Below, piece by piece: positions 1-8,503 of a DNA stretch of 64,000 bases. The stretch's first letter is position 1. Every line of letters begins with the position of its first letter. The translations under genes and the position numbers were made by a program. The DNA lies in the NCBI RefSeq assembly GCF_018417535.1, contig NZ_CP070977.1, forward strand, positions 3,596,001 to 3,660,000, in the 5' to 3' direction. The stretch comes from Burkholderia pyrrocinia (GTDB taxonomy: Bacteria > Pseudomonadota > Gammaproteobacteria > Burkholderiales > Burkholderiaceae). The notes beneath the pieces are model-generated. The model ran no database searches. It was given only the letters and a program-made list of their open reading frames with translations, and had not been told where the DNA came from.

Positions 1-307
1 CGAACTGCGGATCGGTGCGCAGCGTGCTGGCGACGCGCCGCGACAGCGCGGCGCGCGTGCCCGCATCGCCGCCGTCGATCGCGACGAGGATCAGCCGCGA
101 CACGATGCCGTCGCGCAACTGGTCGACGAGTACGCGCTGCCCGGCGCTCGGCGAGCCTGGCAGGAACGCGGACAGGTCGGCCGTGAAGTGTGCGCGGCCG
201 ATCGCGATACCGCACGCGACGAGCGCGAGCAGCCACACGAGCACCGCACGCTGCCGCAACACGTGCAGGCGGCGAGCGACGGGCGAGGGCCGGATGCGTT
301 CGTCCAT
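1..307 (-). CDS. MMPL/RND-family exporter, N-terminal part (runs off left edge)
   Basis: Only the first 102 residues are in the window. The N-terminus has a basic stretch followed by one hydrophobic segment (about residues 23-37, LVWLLALVACGIAIG) and then a periplasmic-type region containing 'ADLSAFLPG', which is typical of MMPL-type exporters found in aryl-polyene and xanthomonadin clusters. The ATG at 307 overlaps the stop of the LolA-like gene by one base (TGATG), so translation is coupled. In this gene context it probably moves the polyene lipid across the inner membrane. The family call rests on a short fragment plus context; the length and the remaining transmembrane segments cannot be seen. 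Confidence 0.75.
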   Translation of the reverse strand, partial: MDERIRPSPVARRLHVLRQRAVLVWLLALVACGIAIGRAHFTADLSAFLPGSPSAGQRVLVDQLRDGIVSRLILVAIDGGDAGTRAALSRRVASTLRTDPQF

Positions 308-942
308 CAGTTCGGGTTCGCCGGAACGGGTTGCAGGCGCATCACCGAATGATCGCCGTCGGCCTGCCGGATCGCGACGCTGCGCAACATGTCGCGCGTA
401 CCGTCGAGCGTGATCGTGCTGACGACCTTCAGCATCCGCGAGTCGAGCGGCGTGAGCGTCAGCGTCCAGTCGTCGCCGCGCCCGGCGAGCGCGACCTTGT
501 ACACCTGTTCGAGCGCGAAGCGGTTGCCGGCGAGCGTCGCGCGGATGCTGTCGATGAACGCGCCGAGTTCCGGATAGCGCGCGAGCGCGAGCGTGTACTT
601 GCGGTTGTTGCGCTCGACGGTGAGCATGTCGCCGTCGACGACGAGGTGTTCGGGCTTCGGGCTCAGCGTGTGCTTTTCCAGATGGTCGGGCGCGACGAAC
701 ACGAGTTCGCCGGATGATTCGACCGGCTGCGTGGCGATCGACAGGTACTTCGTCTCGGTGAATGTTGCGCGTCCCGACTTGTGCTGCGCGAGCGTCGACA
801 TCAGCCGGTCGAGGTTCCAGGCCGAACTCGTGTCGGCCGCGTGCGCGGGCGCGGCCAGCGCGATCGCGCTGGCGGTGGCGGCGAGCAAGCGGGCGACGCG
901 GGGCAACGCGAACGGGAGCAGGAAGCGGCGAACGGCGGTCAT
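307..942 (-). CDS. LolA-like periplasmic carrier protein of the pigment cluster
   Basis: The product is 211 residues. It starts with a signal peptide (basic MTAVRRF, hydrophobic core, likely cleavage after AHA near residue 35). The mature part has a LolA-like beta-strand pattern: an early 'ATFTETKYLS' strand, 'SSGELVFVAPDHLEKHT', and 'VDGDMLTVERNN'. LolA-family proteins carry lipoproteins through the periplasm; the paralogues in aryl-polyene clusters are thought to carry the polyene lipid instead, which is inference here. The start overlaps the stop of the acyltransferase gene by four bases (ATGA), and its own stop overlaps the MMPL gene, so this is a tightly coupled operon. It is unlikely to be the housekeeping LolA, which sits in a different gene context. 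Confidence 0.8.
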   Translation of the reverse strand: MTAVRRFLLPFALPRVARLLAATASAIALAAPAHAADTSSAWNLDRLMSTLAQHKSGRATFTETKYLSIATQPVESSGELVFVAPDHLEKHTLSPKPEHLVVDGDMLTVERNNRKYTLALARYPELGAFIDSIRATLAGNRFALEQVYKVALAGRGDDWTLTLTPLDSRMLKVVSTITLDGTRDMLRSVAIRQADGDHSVMRLQPVPANPN

Positions 943-1916
943 GCGTCGGAATCCCTCGTGGCGGGCAGGTCGGCAGCGGCGCGCGCAGCGTCGCGGCGCG
1001 CGGCCGTGGCATCGCCGACTTGCCAGAAATCGAAATAGTTGAACCAGTTGTACGGCGCCGCGCGGCAGTACTGGTCGAGCAGCGCGACGTAGCGTGCGAG
1101 TGCCGCGTCGACGGCCGCCGCGCGCGCGTCGCGCCGCACGTCGGAGAAATCGGCGAGCGTCTCGAAGTGCACATCGTAGCGGTTGCCGTCGCGATAGAGG
1201 CCCGTCATGAAGATCACCGGGCGCCGCAGCATCGCGGCCATGTAAAGCGGCCCGAGCGGGAACGCGGCCGGCGCGCCGAGCAGCGGCAGCCGCCGCAGCG
1301 ACGCGGCCGCGTCGTCGAGCAGCGTGCGGTCGGCGAGCATGCCGATCATGCAGTTCGCGTCGAGGCGCTCGCGCACCTTCAGCATCGAGTCGACCTGCCC
1401 CAGCGGGATCACTTCCGGCTTCGCGGCCGGATTCACCGCGGCGAGCGTCGCGTTGATCTTGCGCGCGTTCTTCTCGTACATCGTGACGACGACGCGCAGG
1501 TCCGGGCGCGTGCGGCCGATCGCACGCACGACCTCGAAGCTGCCGAGGTGCGCGCCCATCAGGAACACGCCGCGTCCGCCCGCGAGCGCATCGTCGACGA
1601 GCGTTTCGCCGTGCAGCCGGATGTCGAACAGGTCGAAGCGCCCGTTCATCAGGTAGATGCGGTCGTGGATCGTCGCCGCGAACGTGAACACGTGCCGGTA
1701 CACGTCGCGCCAGCGCGCGGGGCGGCCGAGCACGCGGCGCAGGTAGTCGCGCGACGCCGCGCATGCGACCGGCGAGAACAGCACGAAATACGTCGCGATC
1801 AGGTGCAGCACGATGCGCGCGCGCTGCCGGCCGAAGCGCAGCGAGATCCACGTCATCGTGCGCAGCAATCCCGCGTTGCTGCGCTCCTGGCGTTCGGCCC
1901 ACGCGGTGCGCTTCAT
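939..1916 (-). CDS. LpxL-type lysophospholipid acyltransferase
   Basis: The product is 325 residues and resembles the Kdo2-lipid IVA acyltransferase (LpxL/HtrB) superfamily. The catalytic HX4E motif is seen in 'GAHLGSFE' (about residue 117), followed by 'LADRT' and a hydrophobic N-terminal segment around residues 33-50 ('IVLHLIATYFVLFSPVA'). In aryl-polyene clusters such enzymes are proposed to esterify the polyene to a lipid or glycan carrier in the inner membrane. The gene overlaps both neighbours by ATGA, between the ligase-dehydratase and the LolA-like protein. The acyl donor cannot be read from the sequence. Confidence 0.85.
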   Translation of the reverse strand: MKRTAWAERQERSNAGLLRTMTWISLRFGRQRARIVLHLIATYFVLFSPVACAASRDYLRRVLGRPARWRDVYRHVFTFAATIHDRIYLMNGRFDLFDIRLHGETLVDDALAGGRGVFLMGAHLGSFEVVRAIGRTRPDLRVVVTMYEKNARKINATLAAVNPAAKPEVIPLGQVDSMLKVRERLDANCMIGMLADRTLLDDAAASLRRLPLLGAPAAFPLGPLYMAAMLRRPVIFMTGLYRDGNRYDVHFETLADFSDVRRDARAAAVDAALARYVALLDQYCRAAPYNWFNYFDFWQVGDATAARRDAARAAADLPATRDSDA

Positions 1917-3667
1917 GGCTGCGCGCCGTCCTGCGCGGCCGGCGGCGCGGACAGCACGCCGGTCGCGACATCGCGCGACCCGGCGCGCAGCATGAAGCGG
2001 ATCGCGCCGCCGGCTGCGGTGTCGAACGCGAGATCGAGCGGTTCGCCGGGCGCGACCGGGCTCAGGAATTTCGCGGAACCGAGCCGCCATGCGTGCAGCG
2101 GGCGGTTCAGTGCCACGCCGATCGCATGGATCGCGTGATCGAGCAGCACGACGCCCGGCACGACCGGATGGCCGGGGAAATGGCCGGGCAGCGCCGGATG
2201 GTCGGCGGGAATCGTGAACGCGAGCGCGGGCGTGCCGGCCGTGTCGCGTGCGGGCGTCGGCGCGGTCGCGGCACGCGCGTGTCGTGCAACGAGCGCGGCG
2301 AGCACGTCGCGCGGCAGCTTGCCCGTTTCGTTGCGCGGCAGCGCATCGACGAACACGAGCGGGCGCGGCATGAACGCAGGATCGATCCGCTCGCGCAGCG
2401 CGCGCTGCAGATCGGCGGCCGCGAGCGTCGGCGCGACGACGAGCGCGACGAGGCGCGTGACCGGTTCGAGGCTCGCGTCGTCGTGCGCCGGCGCGGCTTC
2501 GTCGGGCATGAAGAACACGCCGTCGATTACATCCGGAATCGCGTTGAGCTGATGGTTCAGATACGCGAGCGACGTGCGCTTGCCGGCGATGTTGACGAGG
2601 TCGGCCTTGCGGCCGTGCAGCAGGAAGCGGCCGTCGCCGAGCAGTTCGAGTGCATCGCCCATCGGCACGGGCGCCTCGACGTGCCCGCCCGACACCCAGA
2701 CGGTCGGCCCGCTGTCGTCGCCCGCGCCGTCGCTTGCCGGTTCGTCGCGCGCGTCGAGCCGGATGCCCGGGAACAGCACCCACGTCGCGCCCTGCGACGT
2801 GCGGCGGGTTGCGATCTGGCCGGTCTCGGTGCTGCCGTAGATCTCGACGAGCGGCGCGTCGAGCGCGGCCTCGGCTTCGCATGCGAGCTTTTCCGACAGC
2901 GGCGCGGTGGCCGACAGCACGAGCGCCGCGCACGGCAGCGCATGGCCGGCCGACAGCAGCGCGCGCAGGTGGATCGGCGACGTGACGAGCACGCGCGGCT
3001 GCGGGATCGCTTCGAGTTCGTCGCGAATGTCGACCGGGTAGAACGGCTGGCGGTTGCTGAACGCGAGGCCGCCGATCAGTGCGAGCAGCACCGTCGACTC
3101 GAAGCCGTACATGTGCTGCGCGGGCACCGTGCCGATCAGCGTGGCCGCGCGACCGTCGAGCAGCCCGAGGCGGTCGGCCGCCGCGCGCACGCAGCCGACC
3201 AGGAAGCCCCAGGTCTTGCGGTGCGGCACCGGCGCGCCGGTCGAGCCGGACGTGAACACATATGCCATGATCCGCGCCGCATCGATCTGCGGCACCGCGA
3301 ACGGCGCATCGTCGGCGAGGTCGCCGGGGGCGGCGTCGGGATACGCGAAGCGCGGCAGGTCGATCGCGCAGTCGGGTGCGTCGTGCAGGCAGAACGCGTC
3401 CGGCGCGAACGACGCGAGCTGGCGGACCATTTCCGGCGTGTGCGTCGACGGCAACAGGCTGACCTTGCCGGCGACGAGCGCCGCGCACAGGCTGACCGCG
3501 AAACGGTAGCGGTCGCGGCACACGTTGAACACGTGGCCGCCGGCGGGCAGTGCGGCGGCGACGCGCGTGACGTCGGTGACGAACGCGCGCACGGTGACGG
3601 GCGCACCGTCGCGCCAGGCGATCGTCTGGTCCGGCGAAGAATGGAATACCAGCGGGTGAGTCGGCAT
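1913..3667 (-). CDS. AMP-forming acyl/aryl ligase fused to a FabZ-like dehydratase
   Basis: The product is 584 residues with two modules. Residues about 1-445 form an ANL-superfamily adenylation domain: P-loop 'FTSGSTGAPVPHRKTWG', 'YGSTETGQIATR', a hinge region near 'LLHGRKADLVNIAGKR', and the catalytic lysine motif 'NETGKLPRD'. The usual P-loop lysine (SGSTGxPK) is absent, which I believe is shared by ligases of this cluster type. The C-terminal 130 residues contain 'HFPGHPVVPGV', the FabZ/hotdog dehydratase signature. The ligase probably activates the hydroxybenzoate starter and loads it on the ACP, and the hotdog module may contribute to polyene double-bond formation. The start at 3667 is chosen because homology begins at 'MPTHPLVFHSS'; longer in-frame starts give low-complexity residues. 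Confidence 0.85.
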   Translation of the reverse strand: MPTHPLVFHSSPDQTIAWRDGAPVTVRAFVTDVTRVAAALPAGGHVFNVCRDRYRFAVSLCAALVAGKVSLLPSTHTPEMVRQLASFAPDAFCLHDAPDCAIDLPRFAYPDAAPGDLADDAPFAVPQIDAARIMAYVFTSGSTGAPVPHRKTWGFLVGCVRAAADRLGLLDGRAATLIGTVPAQHMYGFESTVLLALIGGLAFSNRQPFYPVDIRDELEAIPQPRVLVTSPIHLRALLSAGHALPCAALVLSATAPLSEKLACEAEAALDAPLVEIYGSTETGQIATRRTSQGATWVLFPGIRLDARDEPASDGAGDDSGPTVWVSGGHVEAPVPMGDALELLGDGRFLLHGRKADLVNIAGKRTSLAYLNHQLNAIPDVIDGVFFMPDEAAPAHDDASLEPVTRLVALVVAPTLAAADLQRALRERIDPAFMPRPLVFVDALPRNETGKLPRDVLAALVARHARAATAPTPARDTAGTPALAFTIPADHPALPGHFPGHPVVPGVVLLDHAIHAIGVALNRPLHAWRLGSAKFLSPVAPGEPLDLAFDTAAGGAIRFMLRAGSRDVATGVLSAPPAAQDGAQP

Positions 3668-3731
3668 AAATCGGTAAAAACGGGAGCGAAGGCCGGCGCG
3701 GCCGCGTTGCGGCGCCGCGCCGGCCGTGAAT

Positions 3732-4385
3732 TCATCGTGACGCCTGCGACGCGTGGGTTGTCGCGCGATACGCGCGCACCGCGTCGACCATCCGCGGCCG
3801 CGGCTCGTGCGGCAGTGCGAAGCGCCGGCACGCATGCTCGGCGGCGAACATCACGGCAACGAGCGGCAGCGACAGGTAGTTCGCGAATGTCGACCACGTG
3901 ACGATCGGCGCGGTCGCGAACAGCAGCGTCGACGCGGCGGCGATCGCGACGAAGAACAAAGTCCACGCGAGCGTGACCTGCCGCGTATAGCGCGTGACGG
4001 CCGGCGTGACCGTGCCGTGGATCATTGCCGCGAAACGCGTGCACAGCGGCACCTCGCCGGCCGCGAGCGTGCGGCCGAACAGCAGCGCCATCGCGACGTT
4101 GAAGCTCGCGTGTTCCAGATACAGGCCCCATTCGAAGTGCTGCGCGAGCGGCGCGCGCGCGGCCCACAGCGCGGCGGCGGCCAGCAGCCATGCCGGCACG
4201 AACCATGCGCGATGCGGCGAGCGCAGCGCCACGCCGAGCGCGAGCAGCAGCGGCGGCACGAGCGCCATCGCGAGGCCGAAGCCGTGCGCACCGGGCGTCG
4301 CGGCCGCGTAGTGCGCGCCGGCCTGGTAGGCCGCCACGGCGCCGACTGCAGCGATACCGCGCGCGACGGGCAGCAGCCGGCTCAT
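3732..4385 (-). CDS. COG4648-like integral membrane protein of the pigment cluster
   Basis: The product is 217 residues and mostly hydrophobic, with about six possible membrane segments (for example residues 35-50 'FGLAMALVPPLLLALG', about 58-70, and 'VTLAWTLFFVAIAAAS' near 135-150). Small membrane proteins of this type accompany the ligase in aryl-polyene and xanthomonadin clusters; their role is unknown. I chose the ATG at 4385 (MSRLLPVARG) because the upstream extension is Arg/Ser/Pro-rich and looks non-coding. It is the first leftward gene, 64 nt before the ligase, and probably opens the operon. Confidence 0.75.
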   Translation of the reverse strand: MSRLLPVARGIAAVGAVAAYQAGAHYAAATPGAHGFGLAMALVPPLLLALGVALRSPHRAWFVPAWLLAAAALWAARAPLAQHFEWGLYLEHASFNVAMALLFGRTLAAGEVPLCTRFAAMIHGTVTPAVTRYTRQVTLAWTLFFVAIAAASTLLFATAPIVTWSTFANYLSLPLVAVMFAAEHACRRFALPHEPRPRMVDAVRAYRATTHASQASR

Positions 4386-4959
4386 CGGCGGCCTCCGCGC
4401 GCACGGCGCGGGCATCCGCGTCCGACTGACGCTGCGGTGCAGCGGCTGACGGGCGGACGAACCGGAACGGAGCGGAAGGACGGACGCGGCATGACTGGAG
4501 GCATCGGGCTGATCGTGGCCGGACGCGGTGGTCGGGCCGTCAAACATCATATGAATGGCGGCCGGGACGCGGGTCCGGGCCGGTGGTCGGGCACGCTCAT
4601 TTTAGGGCCCCGGCACCGCGTGTTCGGGGCGGGCGCGGAGGGGTTTTGTAACCGATTGTATGGCACCGGACGAACGGTTTCGCGGGGTCGGTCCATTTCC
4701 ATCCAAAGCGGCTCAAGCGTCTCGTGCATCCGGATCCCGAAACGGGCCGCGGCGCCGGCCCGCCAGTCTGTAACCATTCCCGGTATACGGCCCGATACCC
4801 TTCGTCTAGAATCCGCGTAACTTTTACCAACGATCCCCAAATAACGCAGGCGGGGAAGCCGGCAGACGCCGGAGGGACGGAGACTTGCACGCGCCGGGCG
4901 TGCACGACAGTTGCCGTTTCCGGGCATCTCCCGCTGCCATGGGCCGCCTGCTCGCACGC
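4386..4959. other. Divergent intergenic region of the pigment cluster
   Basis: This is 574 nt without a credible gene. The right part holds a candidate -10 box (TAGAAT, 4807-4812) for the rightward ACP operon, an inverted repeat GGTAT-N8-ATACC (4782-4799) just upstream of it, and a hairpin in the presumed leader, TGCACGC-GCCGG-GCGTGCA (4886-4904). No convincing -35 box was found at the usual distance. I see nothing recognisable in 4386-4770. Confidence 0.45.
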
Positions 4960-5223
4960 ATGATGAACGCACTGGAACAAGAGCTCGCCACGCTGATCAT
5001 CGGCGAACTGAATCTCGAAGACGTCCCGCTCGAAACAGTGACGGCCGAGACCGCGCTGTATGGCGAAGGTTTCGGGCTCGACTCCATCGACATCCTGGAA
5101 ATCGCGCTGCTGATCTCGAAGAAATACGGCTTCGAACTGCGCTCGGACAATCCGGATAACCAGAAGATCTTTGCGACGCTCGGCGCGCTGGCCGCGTACG
5201 TCGCCGCGCATCGCACGAAGTGA
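4960..5223 (+). CDS. Acyl carrier protein of the pigment cluster
   Basis: The product is 87 residues, the usual ACP size. The phosphopantetheine attachment motif is visible as 'FGLDSIDILEIALL' with Ser at about residue 41. This carrier would hold the aryl starter and growing polyene chain for the ketosynthases, which must lie outside the window. The start is uncertain: ATG 4960 or 4963 fits family length, ATG 4939 adds seven residues, and a TTG at 4885 has the better upstream purine stretch (GGAGGGA, 4871-4877) but would add a non-ACP-like N-terminal extension. It is followed 68 nt later by the reductase gene. Confidence 0.85.
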   Translation: MMNALEQELATLIIGELNLEDVPLETVTAETALYGEGFGLDSIDILEIALLISKKYGFELRSDNPDNQKIFATLGALAAYVAAHRTK

Positions 5224-5291
5224 CGGCGGCGCGCAGTTGATGACGGTACGCAGCGGCGATCAAGGTGGAACGCGATGAACGGAGCAATTCG

Positions 5292-6008
5292 ATGCGGGCG
5301 CTCGTGACGGGCGGCAGCGGCGCACTCGGGCAGGCGATCTGCCTGGCGCTCGCGCAGGCCGGCCATGAAGTGTGGGTCCATGCGAACCGCCAGCTCGCGC
5401 AGGCGGAGGCGGTCGCGCAGCAGATCGTCGCGGCCGGCGGCACCGCGCGCGCGATCGCATTCGACGTGACCGACGCCGACGCGACGCTTGCCGCGCTGGC
5501 GCCGCTCGCCGACGAGTCGCCGGTGCAGATCCTCGTCAACAACGCGGGCATTCACGACGACGCGCCGATGGCCGGCATGTCGCGCCAGCAGTGGCACAGC
5601 GTGATCGACGTGACGCTCAACGGCTTTTTCAACGTCACGCAGCCGCTGCTGCTGCCGATGATCCGCACGCGGCGCGGGCGGATCATCAACATCGCGTCGG
5701 TGGCCGGCGTGACCGGCAATCGCGGGCAGGTCAATTACGCGGCCGCGAAGGCGGGGCTGATCGGCGCGACGAAGTCGCTGTCGCTGGAGCTCGCGTCGCG
5801 CGGCATTACCGTGAACGCGGTCGCGCCCGGCATCATCGAATCGCCGATGGCCGAACAGGCGTTTCCCGCCGAACGGATCAAGCAGCTCGTGCCCGCGCAG
5901 CGCGCGGGCCGGCCCGACGAAGTCGCGGCGATGGTCGCGTATCTGGTGTCCGACGCCGCGGCCTACGTGACGGGGCAGGTGATGTCCGTCAACGGCGGGC
6001 TCGCATGA
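5292..6008 (+). CDS. 3-oxoacyl-ACP reductase (FabG-like SDR)
   Basis: The product is 238 residues, classical short-chain dehydrogenase size. The NAD(P)-binding glycine motif is 'TGGSGALGQAI' (residues about 6-16), followed by 'NNAG', and the catalytic Ser-Tyr-Lys set is seen in 'NIASVAGVTG' and 'YAAAKAG'. It presumably reduces the beta-keto group of ACP-bound polyene intermediates. The ATG at 5292 is preferred over an upstream in-frame start because GGAG (5281-5284) sits seven bases before it. It lies between the ACP and chorismatase genes, and a paralogue rather than the housekeeping FabG is likely. Confidence 0.9.
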   Translation: MRALVTGGSGALGQAICLALAQAGHEVWVHANRQLAQAEAVAQQIVAAGGTARAIAFDVTDADATLAALAPLADESPVQILVNNAGIHDDAPMAGMSRQQWHSVIDVTLNGFFNVTQPLLLPMIRTRRGRIINIASVAGVTGNRGQVNYAAAKAGLIGATKSLSLELASRGITVNAVAPGIIESPMAEQAFPAERIKQLVPAQRAGRPDEVAAMVAYLVSDAAAYVTGQVMSVNGGLA

Positions 6009-6095
6009 CGAAACGCGCGGCGTCGGCCTGACGTCGCGCAACGCGATGCTGGCTGCGATGTCGCGCGGCCTGCGCCGCATAGTGAGGAAATCGAA

Positions 6096-7406
6096 GTGTC
6101 CGTGCATCCAGTCGACGCCGAACGGCGCCCGTGTTCCCTGTCGTCAGCCACCGCGCCGGTCGCGCGCGGGCAGGCGGCCAGCGGGCCGGACGCATCGCGA
6201 TCGGGCGCGCCGCTCGCGCACGGCGGCGACCGCGCGCTGCGGCTCGTCCAGATGAGTCATGCGCGGCTCGCCGCGTCGCTGCACGATGCGCGCATCCGCG
6301 GCGACGGATTCGACCGCGCGTTTCCGGGCGCGTTGGGCGCGGTGTGCATCGGCGCGGCCGGGTTGCAGCGCGAATCGTATGCAGAATCACAGGCCGAATC
6401 GCACGCCGATGCGGCGGCGCGGATGCTGGCCGATGCCGCGCCCGATCTGCCGGTTGCGCCGGTGCAGATGGCGCTGCTCGGCGCCGGCGTCGCACCGGAC
6501 GATGCCGTCTGCGAAATCTGGCAATGTAATGCGCGCGACCTGCGCAGCGAACGGCGCGGCGCGCTGCACTATCGCTACAGCGAAGCGGCGGGGCTCGTGT
6601 TCGGCAACATCATCGTGCAGGAAACGCCCGGCGCGGCGCGCGACGGCGGCACGCCGCTCGAACGCGCGACGCACGATGCGTACCGCGCGCTGTTCGACGT
6701 GCTCGATACACTCGGCATGCCGCATCCGCTGCGCATCTGGAATACCGTGCCGGCGATCAACGCCGTGCAGGTCGGAATCGAGCGCTATCGTCAGTTCAAT
6801 ATCGGTCGTCAGCACGCGTTCGACGCGTGCCGTCGCGCATTGACGGGCGGCGTGCCGGCCGCGTGCGCGCTCGGTTCGGTCGTACCGGTCGCGGGCGACG
6901 CATTGCCGGCCGCGCCGCTGGCGATTCATTTCCTCGCGAGCCGCACGCCGGCCGATCCGGTCGAGAACCCGCGCCAGGTCAGCGCGTATCACTATCCGGC
7001 GCAGTACGGCCCGCGCGCGCCGACGTTCGCGCGCGCAGCCGCCTGGTCCGATGGCGACGCCGCGCCGGTGCTGTTCGTATCGGGCACCGCGAGCATCGTC
7101 GGGCACCGCACCGTGCATCACGGCGACGTCGTCGCGCAGACGCGCGAGACAGTCGCGAACCTCGCGGCCGTGCTCGAGCAGGCCGCGCGGCAGGGGCATG
7201 GCCCGTTCTCGCTCGCCGACCTGAGCTATCGCGTCTACGTACGCGACGCCGGCGATGCCGCGGCGCTTGCCGAGATCGGGCGCGTGCTGCGCGATGCGGC
7301 CGGCCCCGGCGTGCGGCCGCTCTTCGTCCATGCGGACGTGTGCCGCGACGACCTGCTGGTCGAGATCGAAGCCAGCGCGGGGCACGCAGTGGAGTGGCTG
7401 TCATGA
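6096..7406 (+). CDS. xanB2: Chorismatase (XanB2/FkbO/Hyg5 family), hydroxybenzoate-forming
   Basis: The product is 436 residues, starting at GTG 6096, which is supported by GAGG at 6084-6087. The family is recognised from the C-terminal half: 'PRQVSAYHYPAQYGPRAP' followed by 'FARA' (about residues 291-312), a 'FVSGTASIVGH' segment, and RidA-fold features downstream. XanB2-type chorismatases convert chorismate to 3- and/or 4-hydroxybenzoate; in Xanthomonas 3-hydroxybenzoate is the xanthomonadin precursor and 4-hydroxybenzoate feeds ubiquinone. In this cluster it probably supplies the aryl starter for the ligase at 1913-3667. The first 50 or so residues look disordered. The stop overlaps the glycosyltransferase start (ATGA). 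Product specificity cannot be told by eye. Confidence 0.85.
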   Translation: MSVHPVDAERRPCSLSSATAPVARGQAASGPDASRSGAPLAHGGDRALRLVQMSHARLAASLHDARIRGDGFDRAFPGALGAVCIGAAGLQRESYAESQAESHADAAARMLADAAPDLPVAPVQMALLGAGVAPDDAVCEIWQCNARDLRSERRGALHYRYSEAAGLVFGNIIVQETPGAARDGGTPLERATHDAYRALFDVLDTLGMPHPLRIWNTVPAINAVQVGIERYRQFNIGRQHAFDACRRALTGGVPAACALGSVVPVAGDALPAAPLAIHFLASRTPADPVENPRQVSAYHYPAQYGPRAPTFARAAAWSDGDAAPVLFVSGTASIVGHRTVHHGDVVAQTRETVANLAAVLEQAARQGHGPFSLADLSYRVYVRDAGDAAALAEIGRVLRDAAGPGVRPLFVHADVCRDDLLVEIEASAGHAVEWLS

Positions 7407-8305
7407 AGCGGGTAAACCTCACGATCCGGCAACCGGCGCCCGGCGTCGACGAAGCCTGCCGTCCGTCGCCGGCAAGTCATAAACTTTTGTCAGGATCCCT
7501 GTCTTCGCATTCGGCCGTCCCCATGTCCAAGCTGCACGCCTCATCCACCCATCTCGTGCTGATTCCGAGCTACAACCCGGGCGTCAAGGTCGACACGACC
7601 GTGCGCAATGCCCGCGCGCAGTGGAATCCGGTGTGGGTCGTCGTCGACGGCAGTACCGACGGCAGCGCCGAGCGGCTGCAGGCGATGGCCGAGCGCGATC
7701 CCGGGTTGCGCGTGATCGTGCTGCCGGAGAACCGCGGCAAGGGCGCCGCGGTGCTCGCGGGGCTCGACGCGGCTGCCGCGAGCGGCTTCACGCACGTGCT
7801 GACGATGGATTCCGACGGCCAGCATCCGGCCGACCTGATTCCCGCTTTCATGGCCGCGTCGCAGGCCGAGCCCGATGCGATGGTGCTCGGCGTGCCGAAG
7901 TTCGACGCGAGCGCGCCGCAGTTGCGCGTGCAGGGGCGCCGGCTGTCGAACGCATGGGCCGACCTCGAGACGCTGTGGGCCGGGATCGGCGATTCGCTGT
8001 ACGGCTTTCGCGTGTATCCGGTCGCGCCGCTCGCCGCGATCATGCGGCGCCAGCCGTGGATGCGCGGCTTCGACTTCGATCCCGAGGCGGCCGTGCGGCT
8101 GTGCTGGGCCGGCGTGCGTCCGATCCGCATCGACGCGCCGGTGCGCTACTTCGGCCGGCACGAGGGCGGTGTCTCGCACTTCCACTACGGCCGCGACAAC
8201 GCACTGCTCGCGTGGATGCACCTGCGGCTTTTCATCGGCTTCGCGGTGCGGCTGCCGATGCTGGTCGCGCGGCGGCTGACGAGGCGCCGCGATCAGGCCG
8301 CCTGA
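7403..8305 (+). CDS. Family 2 glycosyltransferase of the pigment cluster
   Basis: The product is 300 residues if it starts at the ATG overlapping the chorismatase stop, which has GGAG (7391-7394) eight bases upstream. A start at 7523 would give 260 residues and coincides with the beginning of recognisable homology ('HLVLIPSYNPG'), but lacks a ribosome-binding site. The GT-A fold is shown by 'RGKGAAVLAGL' and the metal-binding 'TMDSDGQHPADL'. The C-terminus ends in a hydrophobic stretch ('LFIGFAVRLPMLVA') and a basic tail, suggesting a peripheral membrane enzyme. It probably glycosylates the polyene lipid or its carrier; the sugar is unknown. Confidence 0.85.
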   Translation: MKRVNLTIRQPAPGVDEACRPSPASHKLLSGSLSSHSAVPMSKLHASSTHLVLIPSYNPGVKVDTTVRNARAQWNPVWVVVDGSTDGSAERLQAMAERDPGLRVIVLPENRGKGAAVLAGLDAAAASGFTHVLTMDSDGQHPADLIPAFMAASQAEPDAMVLGVPKFDASAPQLRVQGRRLSNAWADLETLWAGIGDSLYGFRVYPVAPLAAIMRRQPWMRGFDFDPEAAVRLCWAGVRPIRIDAPVRYFGRHEGGVSHFHYGRDNALLAWMHLRLFIGFAVRLPMLVARRLTRRRDQAA

Positions 8306-8427
8306 GCGGCGCACCCGTTTTCCGTCCCGATCGTCGCCCGCTCGCGGCGATTGAGCCGGTTTTTGTCGTCAATTCCGCTCAAAATCGCTGCTTGATTTCA
8401 ATCCGCTGAGTAATTAAGGTGTCATCG

Positions 8428-8439
8428 GATGTAAACATC
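8428..8439. promoter_or_regulatory. Inverted repeat upstream of the M48 protease gene
   Basis: GATGT-AA-ACATC lies in an AT-richer stretch 65 nt before the protease start. It may be a regulator-binding site or a chance palindrome. No regulator gene is adjacent. Confidence 0.3.
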
Positions 8440-8503
8440 TGGTAATTTTCTGCCGGATTATGCAAAATCGCCGCTCCCAAATACAACTATCGAGGGATCC
8501 GGG

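Noticed and set aside
939..3521. Apparent 860-residue protein joining the ligase region to the acyltransferase
   Set aside because: Only the last 325 residues are real; the rest is an out-of-frame reading of the ligase gene. The ligase frame is intact, and the two genes overlap by ATGA.
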